Source of the DNA: an uncultured Opitutaceae bacterium | GTDB taxonomy: Bacteria > Verrucomicrobiota > Verrucomicrobiia > Opitutales > Opitutaceae | NCBI GenBank assembly: GCA_937958045.1 | Contig: CALFXL010000072.1 | Location: forward strand, 1 to 64,000 | Length of the DNA: 64,000 nucleotides | Reading direction: 5' to 3' | Part shown: piece after piece, positions 59,960 to 64,000 of the stretch | How positions within the stretch are numbered: the stretch's first letter is position 1 | Layout of the letters: the number at the start of each line of letters is the position of its first letter | Made by a program: the position numbers and the translations under genes | Notes under the pieces: model-generated | Told to the model about the DNA's origin: nothing | The model's database searches: none | What the model saw: the letters and a program-made list of their open reading frames with translations, nothing else

Positions 59960-62900
59960 ATGCTGATCCTTCGCGGCTCTCCCGCCCTGTCTCCGTTCCG
60001 CCTGCATAAACTCCAGCAAGACCTCGCTTCCGCCGGTCTGCCCGTCCGCAGCCTCAGCACGGCCTTCATCCACGTCGCGGAAATCGACGGTGAACTCACC
60101 ACCAGCGAACGAGAAGTGCTGGAAAAAATCCTCACTTACGGCCCGCGTCGCAGCGCTTCCGCCCATCAACCCGCCGGCCTCCTCCAGGTCGTCGCGCCGC
60201 GCCCCGGCACAATTTCTCCGTGGTCGTCCAAGGCCACCGATATCGCGCACATCTGCGGACTCGCCAAAGTGAAGCGCATCGAGCGCGCCATCGCGTACTG
60301 GATCGATATCGACAACTCCGCGCTCCAGCCGCCGCTTTCCGTCCTTTCGCCCGGGCAGATCGCCGCGCTCCGCGCGAAATTGCACGACCGCATGACGCAG
60401 GCCGTGTTCAACGACCTCGAGTCGCTCGATGTTCTTTTCCGCCACGAAACGCCGCGCCCGATGACCACCGTGCCGGTCCTCGCCCAAGGTCGCGCCGCAC
60501 TCGTCGCCGCCAATCAGTCGCTCGGTCTCGCGCTCGCCGAGGATGAAATCGATTACCTCGTCAAAGCCTTCAGCGCGCTCGGTCGCGATCCGAACGACAT
60601 CGAGCTCATGATGTTTGCGCAGGCCAATTCCGAGCACTGCCGCCACAAGATCTTCAACGCCACCTGGGAAATCGACGGTTCCGCGAAGGACAAGTCGCTG
60701 TTCCAGATGATCAAGAACACGTACCAGCTCCACAGCGAGGGCATCCTGTCCGCCTACAAGGACAACGCCGCCGTGCTCGTGGGCTCCCGCGGCGGCCGTT
60801 TCTACGTCGATCCCAAGACCAGCGAATACGCCGCGCACGAGGAAGACATCCACATCCTCTGCAAGGTCGAAACGCACAACCACCCGACCGCCATCTCGCC
60901 CTTCCCTGGCGCCGCCACCGGCTCCGGCGGCGAGATCCGCGACGAAGGCGCCACCGGCCGCGGCTCCAAGCCCAAGGCCGGCCTCACCGGCTTCACCGTA
61001 TCCAATCTTCGGATACCGGGCGCGATTCAGCCGTGGGAAAAAGACAACGGCAAACCCGGCCGCATCGCCTCCGCGCTCGACATCATGATCGAAGGCCCGC
61101 TCGGCGGCGCCGCGTTCAACAACGAATTCGGCCGTCCCAACATCAACGGCTACTTCCGCACCTTCGAACAAGAGGTGCCCGCCGCCGACGGCAACGGCAC
61201 GGAGCTCCGCGGCTACCACAAGCCGATCATGCTCGCCGGCGGTCTCGGCAACATCAAGGCCGGCCACATCAAGAAAGGCGAAATCAATCCCGGCGATAAG
61301 CTCATCATTCTCGGCGGACCCGCGATGCTCATCGGTCTCGGCGGCGGCGCGGCCAGCTCGATGGCCAGCGGCTCCGGCAATGAAGACCTCGATTTCGCTT
61401 CCGTGCAGCGCGACAACGCCGAGATGGAACGTCGCTGTCAGGAAGTGATCGATCGTTGCTGGGCGCTCGGCGACGAAAACCCGATCTCGTTCATCCACGA
61501 CGTCGGCGCCGGCGGCATTTCCAACGCATTGCCCGAACTCGTGAACGACGGCGGCCGCGGTGGCCGTTTCGATCTTCGCAAAGTTCCCAACGACGAGCCC
61601 GGCATGTCGCCGCTCGAGATTTGGTGCAACGAATCGCAGGAACGCTACGTCCTCGCCGTGCCGGCCGACCGTCTCGACGTGTTTGCCAGGTTGTGCGAAC
61701 GCGAGCGCTGCCCGTTCGCCGTCGTCGGTGAAGCGACCGAAGAGAAACGTCTCGTTCTCGAAGATCCGCATTTCAAGAACACGCCGATCGACATGCCGCT
61801 GGAGGTTCTCCTCGGCAAACCGCCGCGCATGCATCGCAAAGCCGAGACGCTGCGTCGCCCGCAAAAGCCGCTCTATCTCGGTCGTCATTCTCTCAACGAG
61901 CTCGCGGCGCGCGTTCTCGGCCATCCGACCGTCGCCGACAAAACCTTCCTTATCTCCATCGGCGACCGCACCGTCACCGGCCTCATCGCCCGCGATCAGA
62001 TGGTCGGCCCGTGGCAGGTGCCTGTTTCCGACGTCGCGGTGACCGCCGCCGCGTTCGACGTTTATACGGGCGAAGCCATGGCCATGGGCGAACGCACGCC
62101 CGTCGCCGTCAACGACGCCGCCGCGTCCGCCCGCCTCGCCGTCGGCGAGGCGCTCACCAACCTCGCCGCCGCGCAGATCGGCGACATCGGCAAGGTCAAT
62201 CTTTCCGCCAACTGGATGGCCGCGCCCGCGCTCCCCGGCGATGGCGCCGATCTCTACGCCGCCGTGCAAGCCGTCGGCATGGAGCTCTGTCCCGCCCTCG
62301 GCATCACCATCCCCGTCGGCAAAGACTCCATGAGCATGTCCACCGTGTGGAAGGATTCCGAAACCGGTGAACAAAAACGCATCTCCGCGCCGATCTCGCT
62401 GATCATTTCCGCGTTCGCGCCGGTCACCGACATCCGCCTCACGCTCACGCCGCAGCTCCAGCACATCGACGATTCCGTGCTGCTGCTCATCGACCTCGGA
62501 CGCGGCAAAAACCGCCTCGGCGGCTCCATCCTCGCGCAAACGCTTTCGCAGATGGGCGAGGCCACGCCCGACGTGGACGATCCCGCGCTGCTCAAAAACT
62601 TCTGGACCGCGATCCAGCAACTCGGCCGCGAGAAAAAGATCCTCGCTTATCACGACCGCAGCGACGGCGGTCTCTTCGCGACGATCGCCGAGATGGCCTT
62701 CGCCGGTCACGTCGGCGTCGATCTAGAACTCACGCCCGCTCCGCGCGACACTGCCACATCCACCGCTCCGACCTCCGCTGTCAGCCAGCTCTTCAACGAA
62801 GAGCTCGGCGCCGTCATCCAGGTGCGCGACAGCGATCTCGACGATGTTCTCCTCGTTCTCCGCGAGCGCGGCTTGAAGACGCACACGTCACGTATTGGAA

Positions 62901-64000
62901 AACTCAATACACACTTCGCGCTGCGCATCTCCCAGCCCGGCTCCGGCGAGAAATTCATCTTCAACGAAAATCTCTCCGACATGCGCGCCGTCTGGTCCGA
63001 CACCACGCGCCGCATCGCCGCCCTTCGCGACAACCCCGCCTGCGCGGAATCCGAGTACCAGTTGAAGCTGGAAAAAGATAATCCCGGTATCCGCCCGGTG
63101 ATCACCTTCGAGTATCCGTTTCCCGGCGACACGACGGTCGCCGGAAAGGGCCAAGGTCCAAGTACCAAGTTCCAAGAATCCAGCGCGTCGGCTGGGGCCG
63201 CTTCCGCTCCTGGCACTTCGCACATGTCACTTGGCACTTCGCGCAGCCGGCCCCAAGTGGCCGTCCTGCGCGAGCAGGGGGTAAATGGTCAGATCGAAAT
63301 GGGCGCGGCGCTCACGCGCGCGGGTTTCCGCGCGGTCGACGTGCACATGACCGACATCCTCAGCGGACGCGTTTCGCTAAAAGATTTCCGCGGCGTCATC
63401 GCCTGCGGCGGTTTCAGTTTCGGTGACACGCTCGGCGCCGGCGAAGGTTGGGCCAAGAGCATCCTCTTCAACGAACGCGCGCGCGCCGAATTCAAAGCCT
63501 TTTTCGAGCGGCCCGACACCTTCGCGCTCGGCGTCTGCAACGGCTGTCAGATGATGAGCAATCTCCACTCGATCATCCCCGGCGCCGATCACTGGCCGCG
63601 CTTCGTGCAAAATCAGTCCGAGCGTTTCGAAGCCCGCTTCGCGTCGCTCAAGATCGAGAAAAGCCCGAGCATTCTCTTCGCCGGCATGGAAGGCTCCGTC
63701 ATCCCGATCGCGGTCGCTCACGGCGAAGGTTACGCCGAGTTCCCCGACACCGACGCCGCGAAAGCGTTCAGCGAGTCCGGTCTCGTCTGCGCGCGCTACG
63801 TCGACAATCACCACAACATCACCGAACGCTATCCGCTCAACCCGAACGGCTCGCCACACGGCATCACCGCGCTCACGAGCCGCGACGGCCGCGTGACGAT
63901 CATGATGCCGCACCCCGAACGCGTCTTCCGCACCGCCGCGATGAGCTGGCACCCGGAAAACTGGGGCGAAGACTCCCCGTGGATGAAACTCTTCTACAAC
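59960..64000 (+). CDS. purL: Phosphoribosylformylglycinamidine synthase, single-chain (runs off the window)
   Basis: This gene codes for the large single-chain FGAM synthase of purine synthesis: N-terminal linker and synthetase domains (residues 1-1050) and a glutaminase domain (from about 1100). Features are ANSEHCRHKIF near 220, KVETHNHPTAISPFPGAATG near 305, a GLGGGAASSMASG loop near 455, a VGKDSMSMS motif near 785, and the glutaminase VLREQGVNGQIEM and Cys in LGVCNGCQM near 1195. The C-terminal HPENWGEDSPWMKLFYN lies at the very edge, so perhaps ten residues are missing. Between synthetase and glutaminase is a Ser/Ala/Gly/Thr-rich stretch with repeat character. Confidence 0.95.
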   Translation, partial: MLILRGSPALSPFRLHKLQQDLASAGLPVRSLSTAFIHVAEIDGELTTSEREVLEKILTYGPRRSASAHQPAGLLQVVAPRPGTISPWSSKATDIAHICGLAKVKRIERAIAYWIDIDNSALQPPLSVLSPGQIAALRAKLHDRMTQAVFNDLESLDVLFRHETPRPMTTVPVLAQGRAALVAANQSLGLALAEDEIDYLVKAFSALGRDPNDIELMMFAQANSEHCRHKIFNATWEIDGSAKDKSLFQMIKNTYQLHSEGILSAYKDNAAVLVGSRGGRFYVDPKTSEYAAHEEDIHILCKVETHNHPTAISPFPGAATGSGGEIRDEGATGRGSKPKAGLTGFTVSNLRIPGAIQPWEKDNGKPGRIASALDIMIEGPLGGAAFNNEFGRPNINGYFRTFEQEVPAADGNGTELRGYHKPIMLAGGLGNIKAGHIKKGEINPGDKLIILGGPAMLIGLGGGAASSMASGSGNEDLDFASVQRDNAEMERRCQEVIDRCWALGDENPISFIHDVGAGGISNALPELVNDGGRGGRFDLRKVPNDEPGMSPLEIWCNESQERYVLAVPADRLDVFARLCERERCPFAVVGEATEEKRLVLEDPHFKNTPIDMPLEVLLGKPPRMHRKAETLRRPQKPLYLGRHSLNELAARVLGHPTVADKTFLISIGDRTVTGLIARDQMVGPWQVPVSDVAVTAAAFDVYTGEAMAMGERTPVAVNDAAASARLAVGEALTNLAAAQIGDIGKVNLSANWMAAPALPGDGADLYAAVQAVGMELCPALGITIPVGKDSMSMSTVWKDSETGEQKRISAPISLIISAFAPVTDIRLTLTPQLQHIDDSVLLLIDLGRGKNRLGGSILAQTLSQMGEATPDVDDPALLKNFWTAIQQLGREKKILAYHDRSDGGLFATIAEMAFAGHVGVDLELTPAPRDTATSTAPTSAVSQLFNEELGAVIQVRDSDLDDVLLVLRERGLKTHTSRIGKLNTHFALRISQPGSGEKFIFNENLSDMRAVWSDTTRRIAALRDNPACAESEYQLKLEKDNPGIRPVITFEYPFPGDTTVAGKGQGPSTKFQESSASAGAASAPGTSHMSLGTSRSRPQVAVLREQGVNGQIEMGAALTRAGFRAVDVHMTDILSGRVSLKDFRGVIACGGFSFGDTLGAGEGWAKSILFNERARAEFKAFFERPDTFALGVCNGCQMMSNLHSIIPGADHWPRFVQNQSERFEARFASLKIEKSPSILFAGMEGSVIPIAVAHGEGYAEFPDTDAAKAFSESGLVCARYVDNHHNITERYPLNPNGSPHGITALTSRDGRVTIMMPHPERVFRTAAMSWHPENWGEDSPWMKLFYN
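63150..63247 (+). repeat. Repeat-like, in-frame insertion in the purL interdomain linker
   Basis: Within purL, between PFPGDTTVAGKG and RPQVAVLREQG, lie about 33 extra codons with composition unlike the rest (Ser, Ala, Gly, Thr, Gln). The DNA contains CCAAGTACCAAGTTCCAAG on one side and CACTTCGCACATGTCACTTGGCACTTCG-like words on the other, followed by CCAAGTG: direct and inverted copies of a 6-7 base unit (CCAAGT/ACTTGG). Such short-unit elements are usually intergenic; here the frame stays open. Exact borders are uncertain. Confidence 0.5.

Noticed and set aside
59762..62710. Nearly 1000-codon minus-strand frame antisense to purL
   Set aside because: It has Val/Gly/Asp/Glu-biased composition expected from the reverse of a GC-rich gene and no recognisable motif, while purL motifs are continuous on the plus strand.

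Overview
The window is 64 kb of gene-dense, GC-rich chromosomal DNA, read from sequence alone. The organism is most likely a Gram-negative bacterium of the Verrucomicrobiota, Opitutaceae-like. This is inference from the mix of strongly G/C-ending codons, Tat, lipoprotein and outer-envelope type proteins, menaquinone synthesis, citramalate synthase, a fused CobA-HemD, few Shine-Dalgarno sequences and CCA-encoded tRNAs. It is not proven by any marker gene here. Most of the window is ordinary core genome: DNA repair (ung, mfd, radC, recR, a DinG-type helicase), RNA and translation (rnc, rpmB, tsaD, an RRM protein, three tRNAs), amino-acid synthesis (cimA, trpF, ilvC, ilvN, asd), tetrapyrrole synthesis (cobA-hemD, hemC), menD and purL.

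Layout. 1-4.3 kb: end of a type I restriction subunit-like gene, ung, a ParA ATPase, two ABC-2 permeases and rnc. 4.4-9.7 kb: mfd overlapping a secreted parvulin, then radC. 9.7-10.65 kb: a lower-GC patch with an IS110-family transposase remnant and small orphan ORFs. 10.6-17.6 kb: a signalling block, with a three-domain-receiver hybrid histidine kinase, CheR and CheB linked by 4-base overlaps, facing a divergent REC-kinase-REC protein. 17.6-30.6 kb: tRNA-Tyr, cardiolipin synthase, cimA, a Gly-rich lipoprotein, an ABC importer pair, an NtrC-type regulator, an M50 protease, a lipoprotein, tsaD-ctpA, a MidA-type methyltransferase and rpmB. 30.6-42.6 kb: a Tat-exported molybdenum hydroxylase pair, trpF and a DegT aminotransferase, an HD protein, cobA-hemD, a second low-GC patch with a decayed gene, hemC, and ilvC-ilvN-tRNA-Val-asd facing an L,D-transpeptidase. 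42.6-54.2 kb: a P1B-4 metal ATPase divergent from a DinG helicase, a PP2C phosphatase with a TPR partner, two glycosyltransferases, tRNA-Gly, a YjfB-type motility peptide, recR-ebfC, an epimerase and a DJ-1 protein. 54.3-64 kb: an orphan flavin disulfide reductase, menD, dps, an RRM protein, a fatty-acid hydroxylase-type membrane protein, and purL running off the right edge.

Genes that work together: hybrid kinase/CheR/CheB; the ssuB/ssuC-like ABC pair; the 2Fe-2S and molybdopterin subunits; hemC with cobA-hemD; ilvN-ilvC directly behind a valine tRNA; ebfC-recR; and PP2C-TPR. I found no CRISPR array, prophage, secondary-metabolite cluster or clearly new defence system. The most unusual points are a repeat-like in-frame insertion between the synthetase and glutaminase parts of purL, the CheB/CheR/hybrid-kinase set without CheA or receptor, the valine tRNA leading the ilvNC genes, the head-to-head overlapping starts of asd and an L,D-transpeptidase, and a decayed secreted-protein gene splitting the haem genes.
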